From Stictocephala bisonia (Eukaryota; Arthropoda; Insecta; Hemiptera; Membracidae), in NCBI GenBank assembly GCA_035578905.1, contig JAQJVL010000576.1, positions 310,001 to 374,000 on the forward strand: 64,000 nt of DNA. The letters run 5' to 3'. Positions 1 through 12,174 of this stretch are shown here, piece after piece. The first letter of the stretch is position 1. Each line of letters starts with the position of its first letter. Position numbers and translations under genes: made by a program. The notes under the pieces are model-generated. The model saw nothing but the letters and a program-made list of their open reading frames with translations, was not told where the DNA came from and ran no database searches.

Positions 1-371
1 AGGTGTTTTTTATCAGGCAGGAAGTGATAAGAAAGGATTACTATGAACAAGGGTGGAGGTAAGGATGACTAGACTCTGAACTCTTGAACAAAAACTGAAT
101 GGCTTTAATTCATTGCCTTAACATGTTAATTCATATTTATTAATGTTATCAATCTCTTTTCACATGCTGATAAGGAAGTGGCCAGACTGGGAATATTTTC
201 TGACTTAGATATTTTGTTTATCTCATAGCCAAGTCATGTACTGATAAGGAAGTGACCTTATCAGATATTTTCTGACAAAGATATATTGTTTATCTTGTGG
301 TGGGTTATTGTCATTTGATTGTTCTGTTTATAAGCCCTTTCACATTTCTGACATGAAAGCTATTCCCCATT

Positions 372-489
372 TACGATTTTCTGAAACCAGAACCGCAGAA
401 CCAAGATTTTTTCCATCAGTTCCTGGTTCCAGTTCTTTTGTCGAGAACCGATAGAACCAAGAACCGACTTTAGAGACGACCCATCCCTA
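372..489 (-). repeat. possible hAT-type element end
   Basis: Read on the - strand this begins TAGGGATGGGTCGTCTC and continues with repeated GAACC/GGTTC words. A TAGGGATGG start is common at hAT termini. I could not find the partner end or an 8-bp target duplication, so this is a weak call. Confidence 0.25.
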
Positions 490-2445
490 ATATAAAGTAT
501 AAATATTAAATAAAGGCCAGACAATAAATATATTGCCTTTATATAAAAATTAATACATTTAACCTTGATTATTAACAATTTGAGGGTGGTCATTGTCAGT
601 CATATTGTGCAATCTGTATTGTAACATTTTGTTTTTTACCGTTAGTTTGTTGTGAAAAAAACATAATATACTATTAGTTAAGATGAGAATATGTATTGCA
701 ATTGGAGTTAGTGATAACACTAACAGGTCAGAATTACGTTGTTTTCAGGTCTTTGTTTAGTTGCATCCTTATTGTTTGTGGAAATCAGGATTTACTTAAG
801 TCCACATGTTAATGATCATCCTGTGTCAATATTCCTAAATATTTACAACTCTTCTCCTCAGCTCAATAATTGTTAGCATTCATTCAATTTTGGCAAGAAA
901 AATACAAACATACATTAGATATCAAATTTATGCATCACAAGTTTTTTTTTAATATTTATTTTGAATTAAGTGTTTGAATAAAATAGCTGTTTTCTGACAG
1001 GTTTTAAAACCTTTTGTATCAAAATATAGCTAAATATTATACAAACATACAGCAACCATGGTTTTTATGTGTAAGTATATGTTAAGAAATGAGAAGATAA
1101 TCCTAAATCAACAAAAAGTTTATTTTTTAATGAATTTTGTTTGTGACGTCTTGATAACAGGACGTTGGCAAGTTTGTTCAGTTCCAGTCATTTTTTAATA
1201 AAAATAGCCAGTATACACTGGATGATGATAAGAGAAGAAATGCTTTTTTAGTTTTGGGATATAAAAGCAGGCTTCCCTTGTGTATTTTACTCTAATTTCT
1301 TTTATATTATGCCTATAAAAAATCAATCTAAAGGTATATAAGTTGTCAACATACATGGTTTGTAATTTAGTTTTAAAGTTTACAGTAAATGCATTAATTT
1401 ACAACACAATCCAGTTATTTTTATAGGACTAAAAACAGCTAAATCATCTGAAATCATGTGACTCAAGCAGATCATTGTTATTATAAGAACAATTATGCAA
1501 ACAACGCAATCAAGTTATGCAATGTTTGTTGGGTTGTATGTTTAATCAGGTTTTATATATACTGGTTAATCATACAACCTGTTTTAACAATTTGTAATTA
1601 CAATTTTGTTGTATATATTTATAGTTTAAAAAATTATCTCAAAAAAATTAATATCTCAAACTTCTGTTCAGAACTAAACTTTGAAGCGCCTGTGGCTCCC
1701 GTTTAGTTCTAGCAACTTATAAATTGAAGCTGCTTAAAGTTATAGCGGCCTAAATTTATCATTCGCCCGCAGGTTACCCAAAGGTTTTTTTTTTAAGAAA
1801 CTGGAAAAGTTTTTAACTTTCATTTCTTCATTCCATGGCTATTCAGTTCTAATTGTGGTTGACATAAATGTCAGCTTTGACATAACCTCGGGCAAAAAAA
1901 CATGAAGGGAATTTTTTAATATTTTAAGGCAACATAATTATTTTTGTATCAATGATAAACAAACCCGAAAAAACCATTACATTGATAACATATTCTAAAC
2001 TGTACAAATCAAGTTATATCGTGTAACATCTTCAAATTTCCTTTCTCAGACCATGATGGTCTTATATTAAATATCTCAACTAATACATTTTCAAAAACAT
2101 TTGGAAATATAAAAGAAAGGAGAGAACAGGTTATGCCATTTTTAATTAGTTTTCCTAAGTCATTGATTGATTATTTGGTCAACAGCTTGTTGTCCCATGA
2201 CTGGAATAGCTTACTTAACCATGAACAAACATTTTGTGCGCAAAAATTTTTTCAAGCATTTTTGTTTTTCAATTATAATTAATAAATTGGCATTTTTTGT
2301 ATTCAAAAGTTCCACTGGTAAAGATACCAAAAGTAGTAATGAGCGGTATACAATGGAACAGGCCCAAATGAAAGAGAGACTTATTTTTGAACATACTGGT
2401 GAAGAATTCTACTTGTGACAGGCTTCATGTTGACTATGTTATTCT
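490..2445. other. Sec24 intron or upstream sequence, nothing recognised
   Basis: This AT-rich stretch holds only short frames with no family resemblance. It lies upstream of the first visible Sec24 exon and is most simply intron. Confidence 0.5.
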
Positions 2446-2447
2446 TA

Positions 2448-2745
2448 AAAAAAATTTATTTATTTATTTATTTATTCATAAGACGCCGATCGTCAAGATA
2501 TGGGCGAATATGGATTTCGAATGAGTGTGATGAGTGTAGATGAGCGAATGTAGTCATTGTTACAAACTAAGGCCGACTATTCCTTAGAAAGTGTCATTAA
2601 TTAATAGCCCAATGACAAATGAACAGCCGGTGGTTATCAGCTGATCCTTCTCAAAATGTATTGACTTTGATTGGGATCGAACTGAGAACCTTTAGCACAT
2701 GAAGCTGGGATTAAACCAACTACGCTACCGACCAATTATAAAAAG
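2448..2745 (-). mobile_element. tRNA-derived SINE, family 1
   Basis: On the - strand the head at about 2745-2660 reads like a tRNA: an A-box-like GGTAGCGTAGTTGG and a B-box-like GGTTCTCAGTTCGATCCC. The body ends in the family motif whose + strand form is AGACGCCGATCGTCAAGATA (from 2481). The tail is a TTTA run (TAAA on the sense strand) at 2448-2477. Related copies lie at 26183, 34054, 42387 and 45795, all on the - strand. This copy is internally shorter than the 45795 copy. Confidence 0.65.
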
Positions 2746-3101
2746 TCTATTGAAGATGTAAAATTGGCTCATAATGCAGAACAAATAGAAAATGGTAGTA
2801 ATAAGTGTAAGGCTGTGTGAATCTAATAAAAGAAAATATGAATAACTCAACTTTTCAACCAGATATAAACATTAATCCAGACCAGTTTAACAACTTTTTT
2901 ATTTAATTAAAGAAATAAAAACAGTATTGAGCCTATTAGCAGGAATACCAGTAGTGCCATAATAGTTTAGTTTTAAGATTAACTTATCATGTTCAACACA
3001 ATCAAATGCCTTGCTCAAGTCATATAGAGTGGCTTGAGCAAATAAATGTATTTTTTATATCTTGCAACTGTTGTAATATCATGTATACACTGTAATTTCA
3101 G

Positions 3102-3277
3102 CTGTGGACAGAGCAGTGCAGAGCTCTTTATCAGATGCCAGGGAAGCGTTTGTCAATGTAGTTGCTGATGTGTTGTCAGCTTACAAACTCACTCAGTCCA
3201 GCAACACTGCGGGGTTACTCCTGGCCCCATCCAATCTCAAGTTGCTCCCTCTCTACATTCTCGCTCTTTTGAAACAT
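3102..3277 (+). CDS. Sec24AB: Sec24 (A/B class), internal coding exon 1 of 5 in window
   Basis: Sec24 is the cargo-binding subunit of the COPII inner coat, working with Sec23 and Sar1 at ER exit sites. This exon follows an AG acceptor (TTTCAG at 3096-3101) and ends at CAT|GTAAGA. It encodes about 58 residues starting VDRAVQSSLSDAREAF and ending LKLLPLYILALLKH, which is the Sec23/Sec24 all-helical domain. LKLLPL-ALLK is the typical Sec24A/B wording and differs from Sec24C/D. The exon starts in phase 2 and ends in phase 0, matching the next exon. The N-terminal two thirds of the protein (zinc finger, trunk, beta-sandwich) lies left of the window. No regulatory signal is visible. Confidence 0.9.
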
Positions 3278-3397
3278 GTAAGAACACAATTCATCAGACA
3301 GAACTTATATTACAAGTAATTAAACTAGCCTAATGTATTTTAAACCTGTAATAAAACATCTGGCACCCTAAAGTGTGAACCTGTGAACTTAAATTTA

Positions 3398-3480
3398 CAG
3401 TAGACTCCCTCTTGTTCAGCCACCTTGGGACTGGGCCAACAGCCGAACTAGAAAATGGCCGAACTAGCTGAAGTTATTAA
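3398..3480 (+). mobile_element. solo end of a Tigger/pogo-like transposon
   Basis: After a TA at 3396-3397 the sequence CAGTAGACTCCCTCTTGTTC has the form of pogo/Tigger termini, and it continues with the repeated phrase GCCGAACTAG. No matching opposite end lies nearby, so this is a truncated copy inside a Sec24 intron. Confidence 0.4.
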
Positions 3481-3899
3481 AGTAATAGAGTTTTATCTAC
3501 AGTAAACGTACTGTATTTTCCACTGACATAAAAATTATAACTATTTATGAAATATGTACAAATGTTGTTTTAAGGTGTTTTTGCATGCTACTTACACTAA
3601 ATAAATGGTTCCAAAGAATTGGCAAACACATTCCCACATATTAAACACTAAAATATCAAAACTTTGAAAATTACCAGTTTGATTCTCAAATATGTTTTTT
3701 TGTCAACTCAAAAATTAGTCAAGTTAGAGATATGCGGTTTTACTAAAATATTTGAAATTGTAATTTACATATTTTCTGAAAATTAAATCAAAATCGTTAA
3801 ATCAGTTTTTGAGAAATTCCATTTTTGTATGTTTTCCCCCATATAAATAAAAAAAAACTAAAATTTTAAAAAAGTGAAAAAATGGCCTGGAGATATTGG

Positions 3900-4100
3900 C
3901 TTTCTATCAATTTTCCATTTTAAAAATGGCTTTTAAAAATTGATCCATCCTTTGGTCTCCAGCGAACTGACACACACACACATACGGACAGACATCAACA
4001 AATTTTTTTTTCAAAAAACCACTTTTTGGGTTCAGGGGACCCTAAAATGGATTTTTAAACCAACTTGTGAAAAAAAATTTTTTAGACGATCACAATATTT
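3900..4100 (+). repeat. possible RTE-like non-LTR 3' region
   Basis: A phrase of the type 'ccagcgaactgacacaca...acggacagacatcaac' followed by T-rich sequence resembles the 3' tails of RTE-type retroelements in arthropods. There is no coding sequence to confirm it. Confidence 0.25.
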
Positions 4101-4345
4101 TCTCTATGGTAGACAAGACAAGACTTTTTATTAACATATTCATCAATTTTAAAGCTAGGGTTTACATATTTAAGAAATTATGTTTGTTTATTGCCCAGTA
4201 TGTCCAAACTTTGTTGAAAATACTCTTCCATGGAGTAATGTGGAGGGTCAATGAGCCATTTGTGAAGTACATTTTTCAGCTTCTTCTTGTTCTTTATTCT
4301 AACGCATATGGGATATAGTTAAAAAGCTTAAGTATGCTGAAACTA

Positions 4346-4370
4346 AGTGCTTACTTACTTACTTACTTAA
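4346..4370. repeat. short TTAC microsatellite
   Basis: Several TTAC units precede the phrase TGTCGTGACGCTGGGATTGC. This could be a LINE tail read on the - strand, but there is too little to classify. Confidence 0.4.
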
Positions 4371-4825
4371 TGTCGTGACGCTGGGATTGCCGGTCGAACC
4401 AAAAGAAGCTGAGCGAGTGGGAGGCTACTGTGTATCTTATTTCTGATACATTATGAAAGGATGAAATTTTATTTTACTTTAATCGACAGATTATTTGTAT
4501 TGTTTTATTCTAAACAACACTGATTGCAAGTTAAAAGTTTATCCATAACCACGCAAAGTTTTGAAACTAATACATATTTTAAAGAGTAAAAGTGATTCAC
4601 AAATGTAAAAGATTTAAAGTGGATTATTACAACCTTTGTAAAAGTAAGAGAAAGATTTTTTTCAAGCATAATGTCTAAGACTATCATACAACAGACTCAA
4701 ATAGTCATGAGCATCTGTGCAATTGTCTGGATTTTAAGCCTTCGTCTCAACTAGTATTTCTGTTTTACCTGCTCCAGGAGGTTCATATCTCCCATTGTCA
4801 AAAATAAAGCTCCACATGGCTTTTT

Positions 4826-5072
4826 TTATTTATTTATTTTTTTTTTTTTTTAAAGGAGAGGCCGCTTTCCTTCTTAACCTTAACCCCCATTACTCATAGA
4901 CTACTGATCTGTGCAAGGTACTTATTCAGACAGAGTAAGGGGGTGAACCAGTACTTTAGAAAAAGAATATTACTCATAAATCTTCCACTCTAGGCCAGAT
5001 TCAAACCAGTGCTATCACTAACCCAAAGTCCTGATGCCTTAGACTGCTCAGCCACTGGTTGCTCACTGTTTT
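4826..5072 (-). mobile_element. tRNA-derived SINE, family 2
   Basis: Read on the - strand the right end contains an A-box-like TGGCTGAGCAGTCTAAGG and a B-box-like GGTTTGAATC about 40 bases later, the layout of a type-II tRNA head. The left end is a T/A-rich tail (A-rich on the sense strand). It sits in a Sec24 intron in antisense orientation. Confidence 0.6.
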
Positions 5073-7130
5073 TTTTCTCAGTGACCCTTTTATATAGAGA
5101 GAATGTCTGCACTAAGCAAAATTACTCTTGTAGGTAATGGACACACTTACTACTTAAGTGTAGATTGGTTTTTTATATTTATGTTCCATTCTATTTTCCA
5201 ATTAGAACTAAAAAGATAATTTTACCCAAGATACTGTTAATTAAAGTTAGGACTGTTTGTTTTAAAATACAGTATACATGTTAAAGTTGAATTAATTTTA
5301 GTATACATTTGTATAACATTGTTTCTGGCATCCACCAGAGAGCGTCCTTACCAAATAATAATGCAAACTAAATAAAGGGCAAGTCCAACGTCTTTCATGT
5401 ATAATTCAGTCAACAGTCACATTGTGTTGATTGCGAGACAGGTTGATTACTAAAATGATAATTCAGGCGTCCATTGATCAAATTAATAAACAAATCCTTT
5501 AAGCTTTCTGTATTTCTATCAAAATTACAAACATTCAAATCATTCTTAATTTATAAGAACAGCTGTTTTTGTTCCAATTTACTATCACCTGTCTTCAATA
5601 CGGTTTAAATATAATTCTTTTCAGAAGCTAGTATTTTCTCCACAGATTTGATTTTTTGTTTTATAGTTAATTTAGATTTTAGAAACACTTATCAACAATT
5701 GAGTTTGTTACTAGAGTTGTATAGTGACAAGCAGAATTGGAAGTCAAGAGACTTGTTTACAATGTTTCTTGATCTCCAAAAGCTTTTTATTGTTTTGGCA
5801 TAAAACTTCTCCTGAAACTTGAATTCATTATGATTTGTAGCCCTGGGAAAGAGTAATGCATGTAATATTACATTGTATTCTCACACAGCGCTCCCATGAG
5901 TTAGATCTATTTTAGGCCAAATCTTTTTTTACCTTTGTTGACAATGAAGGATATTAAATTTAAATTGAAGGATTATCTATTGTCTTGAAAAATTCAGTGT
6001 AAATTGAAAATCCAAGAGTACATTTTAAAATGTACTTTTTCTTGCTCTTAGTTTTGTATTCATGACTTTCAAAACACTGGTGTTGTAATTAAGGACTGGC
6101 CTAACCAGGAACTGTCATATGTTTTGCAAAGTGGTTAATTAAGGAATTAATGTTTTATGCAACACAACAACCCAAATAGTCTTCAAAATCAAGTTCAGCA
6201 TAAACTAATTGTCAAATAAAAAAAAAAAAAAAATAATTTGAATTCAAAAATTCTACAAGTGTAATCTTATATTCTGATTTTTATGGTGTAAACGTTATTT
6301 CTGCAGAAAAAGTATCTAATGAAAATATTCTTGACCCATTTCAGGCTTAGTTTTTGTATTTCCTTAGCTGCATACTTATTACAATTTACTCATATGATGT
6401 ATAGAATAAAGTTTAACATCAAAATATTAATGGGTGGGTCTTAATTGAACACCATATAATATTCATACACATATGTGCTGAAAAGTCTGGAGACGGTTCA
6501 TTATTTTTATTATTAATTAGGATTGGAGGATAACTTGCAAATGTAATTAAAGGCTTAAACTTCCTATTTTTTTAACTTTATCACCGACTCCACCTTTGAT
6601 GGGGGACTGCCCAAGAGCAGTCAGTAGATAATATTCAGTGGTTCAAGCAAAGAAGAATTCACACTTCAAAAACATAATTCGTTAAAAAATTATAGTTATT
6701 CAAAGATTTATAAAATAAACTGTAAAATTCAGCCGAAAAATTTGGAAGTTACTGTAATTAGATTAATTTTACTACGTTTAAAAATGTTTGCAGTGATTTT
6801 ATGTTCATAGTTACAAATCACTCAGAAAAATGTGCGTATCAACCTATGATTACATTTAAAATCATCTTCTGACTCCTTAGGTCATCTCATATCAGAGGTA
6901 GAAAGTCGGTAAAAACATTAAAAAATAGCTTTTCTCCCAATTAAATTTGCAAAGTTTTGTACCTCTCGCCCAATTAATAACAAAAATATTAAACCATCTC
7001 CAGACTTTTCAGATATAGTAGAAATAAAGCATATAATGTATTAAAATACTTAAAAGAAAAAAATTATACCTAATAACTTTAATAAACAAAATTGTAAGAC
7101 GTATATTATAGTTCTTCTTTAACACCTGAT
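5073..7130. other. Sec24 intron, nothing recognised
   Basis: AT-rich intron sequence without coding resemblance or clear repeats on either strand. Confidence 0.5.
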
Positions 7131-7200
7131 AACATCAATATCGGGTTCATCAGGTTTACCATGAGTTTCTGAATCAATGAAAATGTGTTTCACAACTAAT
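7131..7200 (-). repeat. partial copy of the 9219-9284 coding-like segment
   Basis: On the - strand this reads HIFIDSETHG followed by KPDEPDID, nearly the same as HIFIDSETHGETDKPDID at 9219-9284. The two copies are direct repeats flanking Sec24 exon 2 and the piggyBac derivative at 7888. Confidence 0.5.
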
Positions 7201-7243
7201 AAATGTATAAACTTCAAATTGATTCATACATTTTACCTAACAG

Positions 7244-7384
7244 GTGGCATTTAGAATTGGCCAAAGTACAAGGCTGGATGACAGAGTGTTTGCCATGTGT
7301 CAGATGAAGAGTCTGCCTCTAACATTCCTCATGCAGTCTATCTATCCCGACCTCTACTCTGTAATAGACATTGAAAACTATCAG
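7244..7384 (+). CDS. Sec24AB: Sec24 (A/B class), coding exon 2 of 5 in window
   Basis: The acceptor CTAACAG precedes 7244 and the donor GTATGT follows 7384. The 141 nt are in phase 0 at both ends and give 47 residues, including VAFRIGQSTRLDDRVFAMCQ and LTFLMQSIYPDLYSV. The RLD-R-FAMCQ-K and YPDLY motifs are conserved in Sec24A/B at the end of the helical domain. Confidence 0.92.
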
Positions 7385-7887
7385 GTATGTTATACTACTT
7401 ATAAGTTAAGTGCTAGAGGGATTTTCAGTTGTCTCAACCATGTAATCATCTGGCTCTAATTCAGTGTGGCTATTGTCAGTTACAACCTGAATAACAGAGA
7501 TAAGTTCGGAAATTTCCCTAAAGTTAAGGAGTTTTGTTAAGTTTATTGTATTTTACATTTTATGTACAAATGTGTGAGCATAATGTGTAGTAAGTGTAAT
7601 AAGATATAAACACAAGAATATAGGTCTAACATGAGTTAAACCCTTTTAGATTTTTAACACTGTAAATATTTTTTTAATTTAATTTTTTATACTATTTTAG
7701 GAATAAAATTATTAAATATTTAAATTATAAGAGTACATATAGTTATGCAATAAAAGTGATTATGTATATTGCTGCAGTCTAATTAAAATAATTTGAATGG
7801 TACTATATACTCCTGTGAATTGTGTAATGTATTATATAATGTCTATCATATATAAGGTATTATATAACAAAAGATCATAGTGGTTAA

Positions 7888-8964
7888 CCCCTTTAATGCC
7901 GACGTGCGCCGCGAGCGCACGTCAGAGTTTGTTCGAAAAATGCCGACGTGCGCCGTGAGCGCACGCGCCTCGGTCCCGCTAAAACTGCCGATTTGCGCTA
8001 TGGGCGCACATCAAGTTTTTATTATATTGTAATTTTATTTGTCGACCGAATGCTTTCAAACTTGACATAGGGATTGAAGACAATATGGCAACAACAAAAT
8101 TATTACTCTACTGATCGTTGTCATGACGTAATAACAGCTGTTTATCTGACGTTTTTACCAATTTTGGATAATTACATGTTTTTTTCAAAGATTTTTATAT
8201 TTACTATGTTTTTGAATGTAAGTGTTTTAATTTTTGTATGTGTACTTACAATTGTATGTAGATTAGTCTCTATATTTTAATACTGTGGTTTAGTTTATAC
8301 AAAAAGTAGTAATGTATGTTCAAACTTGAAAAAATAAAAAGAAAAAAACTTATTGAAACTTTGTAATATAATTTTTTTTAATTTTATTTGTCGACCGAAT
8401 GCTTTCAAACTTGACATAGGGATTGAAGACAATATGCCATATGGCAACAACAAAATTATTACTCTACTGATCGTTGTCATGACGAAATAACAGCTGTTTA
8501 TCTGACGTTTTTACCAATTTTGGATAATTACATGTTTTTTCAAAGATTTTTATATCTACTATGTTTTTGAATGTAAGTGTTTTAATTTTTGTATGTGTAC
8601 TTACAATTATATGTAGATTAGTCTCTATATTTTAATACTGTGGTTTAGTTTATACAAAAAGTAGTAATGTATGTTCAAACTTGAAAAAATAAAAAGAAAA
8701 AAACGTTTTGAAACTTTTTGTAATATAATTTTTTTAAATCTTGTAAATAACTCAAAATTATATTTTCTTTACTACAAACATATTATTACGAACAAAACAA
8801 GACCCCATTTGTTAATTTATAATAACAAATAAGAGAGCTATGAATGTTTTTAACAAAATATGTCAAAATAGCCTAAAGTGGCCTGGCATTCTTCGCACAC
8901 CCTTTATGAAAATGGGTTGGCATTTTTCGTAAGTACCCCAAAAAACTGTCTGGCGCTAAAAGGG
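7888..8964 (+). mobile_element. non-autonomous piggyBac-type element (TTAA)
   Basis: TTAA at 7884-7887 and at 8965-8968 flanks 1077 bp. The ends pair as CCCCTTTAATGCC on the left and CCCTTTTAGCGCC (complement) on the right. Next to the left end lie three palindromic units starting at 7901, 7945 and 7990; the first has 9-bp arms GACGTGCGC and GCGCACGTC. The right part has the family phrase GGCCTGGCATTCTTCGC. No transposase coding remains. The middle is a 349-bp tandem duplication. The element lies in a Sec24 intron. Confidence 0.85.
8035..8732. repeat. 349-bp direct duplication inside the piggyBac element
   Basis: The block starting GTCGACCGAATGCTTTC at 8041 recurs at 8390 and stays nearly identical for about 340 bases. 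The second copy has a short extra CCATATGG near 8437. Confidence 0.85.
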
Positions 8965-8982
8965 TTAAGAATTGGTTTGTCA

Positions 8983-8983
<1 letters not shown>

Positions 8984-9047
<64 letters not shown>
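8984..9047. repeat. TA dinucleotide microsatellite
   Basis: An uninterrupted run of about 32 TA units begins 15 bases beyond the right TTAA of the piggyBac element. Confidence 0.95.
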
Positions 9048-9054
<7 letters not shown>

Positions 9055-9181
9055 TGTAGCTAAAATTAATTTTTAATTTTAGTTAATTTTTTTGTAACTT
9101 TAATCATTTAATTCAGTTTAACCCAGCTTTTAATTAACAATTAAACTTCAGTTAGTTAATTTTTTAGAGCGTTCATTTAAT

Positions 9182-9375
9182 TTAGTTTTCTAGATCATTG
9201 GCAATTACTACCACATTAGCATCAATATCAGGTTTATCAGTTTCACCATGAGTTTCTGAATCAATAAAAATGTGTCTCACAAATGCCCTGTTCGACGTTC
9301 CATTAACTGCACTTCTTCTCTTTCTATACTAGCTAAAAGTCTACTAATCCGATCGTCGTCTTTCCACTCATTGAA
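9182..9375 (-). other. exon-like unknown ORF
   Basis: I do not recognise this protein. On the - strand a good acceptor (TTATTTCAG) is followed in phase 0 by an open frame of about 63 codons that begins FNEWKDDDRISRLLASIERR and ends IANDLEN before a TAA. The composition is unlike the AT-driven spurious frames around it, being rich in charged residues. The segment HIFIDSETHG recurs at 7131-7200, so it is probably a fragment of a repeated gene or transposon. It is antisense to Sec24 and inside its intron. Confidence 0.35.
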
Positions 9376-9642
9376 CTGAAATAAGTAAATAACAATAAAA
9401 GTCACAGTCAGTGTGCGAGTAGTGATTTTTAAGTTCGAGTCGAGTTGACTAGTTGGCAGAGTATCGAGTATTTTCGAGCGAGTATTTATAGAAGGATTTC
9501 CTTTTCACCCAAGACAACTGTAAAAGGCAGACACCATCCTAAGACTATGTTAAGTTTTGTCAGATTCGTAAATATATACATCTAAACTAAAAACAATAAT
9601 TTTTATTTGTTGTTTTTAACTGTAACATTTGATAAATAAAAC

Positions 9643-9801
9643 TGTTAACTTCCTGCCTCCTACAACATCGTTTTGTTAACTTCCTGTCTCCTACAACATC
9701 GTTTTGTTAACTTCCTGCCTCCTACAACATGTTTTGTTAACTTCCTGCCTCCTACAACATCGTTTTGTTAACTTCCTGCCTCCTACAACATCGTTTTGTT
9801 T
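9643..9801. repeat. 31-bp tandem repeat, five units
   Basis: Five head-to-tail units of the form TGTTAACTTCCTGCCTCCTA followed by CAACATCGTTT differ only by a T in unit two and a missing C in unit three. Confidence 0.95.
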
Positions 9802-10525
9802 AACCTTTTTCCTTAACTCATGACTAATATGATGTAAGAAAGTATATTATTAATTGAAACAATGTGGATTATGAAGATTTCATCAGTTCACTCATATCAC
9901 AAATCAGATTTTCTATGCAAGCCAATTATAATGTTTCACAGCCGGCTGATTAATTTATCTGGTGGTTCCGTTTAAAGTGTACAGCAAAAATGTACCTTAA
10001 CGACAAGTTACTTCAAACTTGGTGAGGCCAAATATGTAAAACAAAATGTATAAATAAAAATAAACTTACCGACGACTTTACTTAACTTAGCTGCAGGCTT
10101 CGCTGGAGGGGAGTAGTGGTGGGAAAAGTTCTCCATCTATCTCTCTTTACCTGCCCTACACACTATTTGGTTTGAGCTTATGTTTAATAGACATTTAAAC
10201 TTGTATTTAGTGTATTTATTTATTTATTTTACATGCAACAATACAGGTTATACATCCAGTTACGTTGTGCATGTTCTGCAGAAGAAGACATGTAAATTAA
10301 AAGTCCAACATATTTCAGTCTAGTCCAGTGTCATTCATAAACTAACAGTAAAAATATAAATAATAAATAACAATAACAAACACACACTTATAAATAAGTA
10401 ACAGAACGGTAATAAATAAATAATAAAAATACGAGAGTAATCCAGAAAGTAACCTCCGTTTTGAAATGAAAATTAATCCAGTGAAGATAGAACAATTTTA
10501 TTATTTACATCTTAAAACTACAACT

Positions 10526-12114
10526 TTACTTTAATTTTCCACAGTCACCAAATCGATTTAACCCTTTCAGTGCCAACGTCCGGGTACCCGGACGTTTTTT
10601 AACTGTTCACAAAGTGCCAACGTCCGGTAGGACCCGGAGGTTTATAGGTGGTCGCGTAGTGCCAACGTCCGGTTTTCCCGGACGTTTCGTAAAAAAATCG
10701 TAAAAAATAAATATAATAATTTTTAGCTTTGAAACTTTAACAATAGTATTAAGAATAATATTCTTTATCCGTTTTCAATATTTATAAAGCATTTAACTGT
10801 GTACATTCAGTATATAAAAAGAATAATAAACACATCACAACGTGATCAAGTCAGCAGCGCTCTCGGTCAGCTGTCTGACGCAACGTCATTGTTATTCCTC
10901 CAATTCCTCCAATTCAAAAAATTCCTGATGACCGTGAAAAAAATTGCTGTGTTTGCAGTAAGGAAAGTACGCAAAAAGGTGGCAAAAGGAAGAAGTCCAC
11001 TTTCATGTGTAGTAAATGTAAGAAAGGCATACATAACAAGTGCCTTAGCAAACACCATTGCTAAAAATATTTTAATTTTTTTTATTTATCATAAAAATTG
11101 TAAATATGTTAGCCTAGTTCATTTTTTTACTATTAATTATATAATATTATGCAACATGTATGAACTTCATTGAACTTATTTGGATGGAAATCAATAATAG
11201 AATATCCTCATGTATTACCGGTTATTGTAGTGAAAAACTGAAATGCGCCAGAATTTACAAAAATGTGAACCAATTAGTTATTTTTGAAGCTATGGACCTG
11301 AAAATTTGTATTTATATTCTTAAATGATTGTTTTAATTAGTGAAGTGCACATCTATAACAAACAGATTTTTTTCATCATGGTTAAAAGGCATTCTTTTTG
11401 GATTAAAAAAAAATAAAAAAATTGGTAAGTACATATATTTTTATATAGTGTTAACCATAATATTATATGATTTCTGTTGTTTTATGGTGTTGTGCATACA
11501 TTTTGGAAAATAACAAAAAAAAAATCATTGTTTTACCTTGATAAATAAATTAGTTATGATTTTTTTTTAAATAGCTTGCAAAACCGCTTAAAATTGCCCG
11601 GCAACATAAGGTAAAACTAGTGAAAAAATGCCCGGCAACATAGGGACATTTTTAAAAAAAATGTCCGGCACTGAAAGGGTTAAGCACTTGTCATATCTTA
11701 TAAAAATCTGCCGCCTGTGAGTGGAGCCAACTTGTCACTGCGTTTTGTAGCTCTTCGTCACTGTCGTACCCAACGAGCACAAAACTTGTGGTACCCCAGT
11801 TTTTCTTTCACTATCTCGTGTAGAGGCTTCGAGAAACTTCAGGAAAGTGATCAGAAAGTTCCGAGATATTGAATCGACGATTCTCACCAACCTTTTCGTT
11901 CACTTTGCCCAGAAGGTCATTACTGACAAGAGAAGGCCTACCACTCCTTTCTTCATCGTGAATGTTTGTTCTACCATTTTAAAAAAACCGTACCCACTAA
12001 CGAACTACACCTTCACTCATAATGTTTGGGCCATAAACTGCACACAATTCACAATGAATTTCGGCTGCTGAGTGATTATTTGCCAAAAGAAATCGTATAA
12101 CAATCCGCACTCAT
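10526..12114 (-). pseudogene. mariner transposase relic
   Basis: Reading from the ATG at 12114 leftward gives MSADCYTISFGK, then in another frame NHSAAEIHCELCAVYGPN and MSEGVV, the helix-turn-helix region of mariner transposases. After CARWV the sequence jumps to SDEELQNAVTSWLHSQAADF and KCLNRFGDCGKLK, the usual C-terminus. The central DD34D catalytic region is deleted, and frameshifts and stops are present. The C-terminal codons are split by the piggyBac derivative 10562-11679; removing it with one TTAA gives an uninterrupted KCLNRFG reading to the stop at 10526-10528. Confidence 0.8.
10562..11679 (+). mobile_element. piggyBac deletion derivative keeping the C-terminal Cys-rich domain
   Basis: TTAA at 10558-10561 and 11680-11683 flanks 1118 bp with perfect 13-bp TIRs CCCTTTCAGTGCC. 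Three units of AGTGCCAACGTCCGG start at 10569, 10613 and 10658, each opening a palindrome (the first, 10575-10596, is a perfect self-complement). At 10921-11064 one frame reads CCVCSKEST, then FMCSKCKKGIHNKCLSKHHC and a stop. That is the zinc-binding Cys/His tail of piggyBac transposases. The rest of the transposase is deleted. Confidence 0.88.
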
Positions 12115-12174
12115 GTTTTAAGGCTGTAACTGGACCAACGTGTGATCGTACGTATTTTCCCATTGAATACTGGT

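Noticed and set aside
9643..9801. CRISPR-like array
   Set aside because: The units are contiguous tandem repeats without unique spacers, in eukaryotic DNA.
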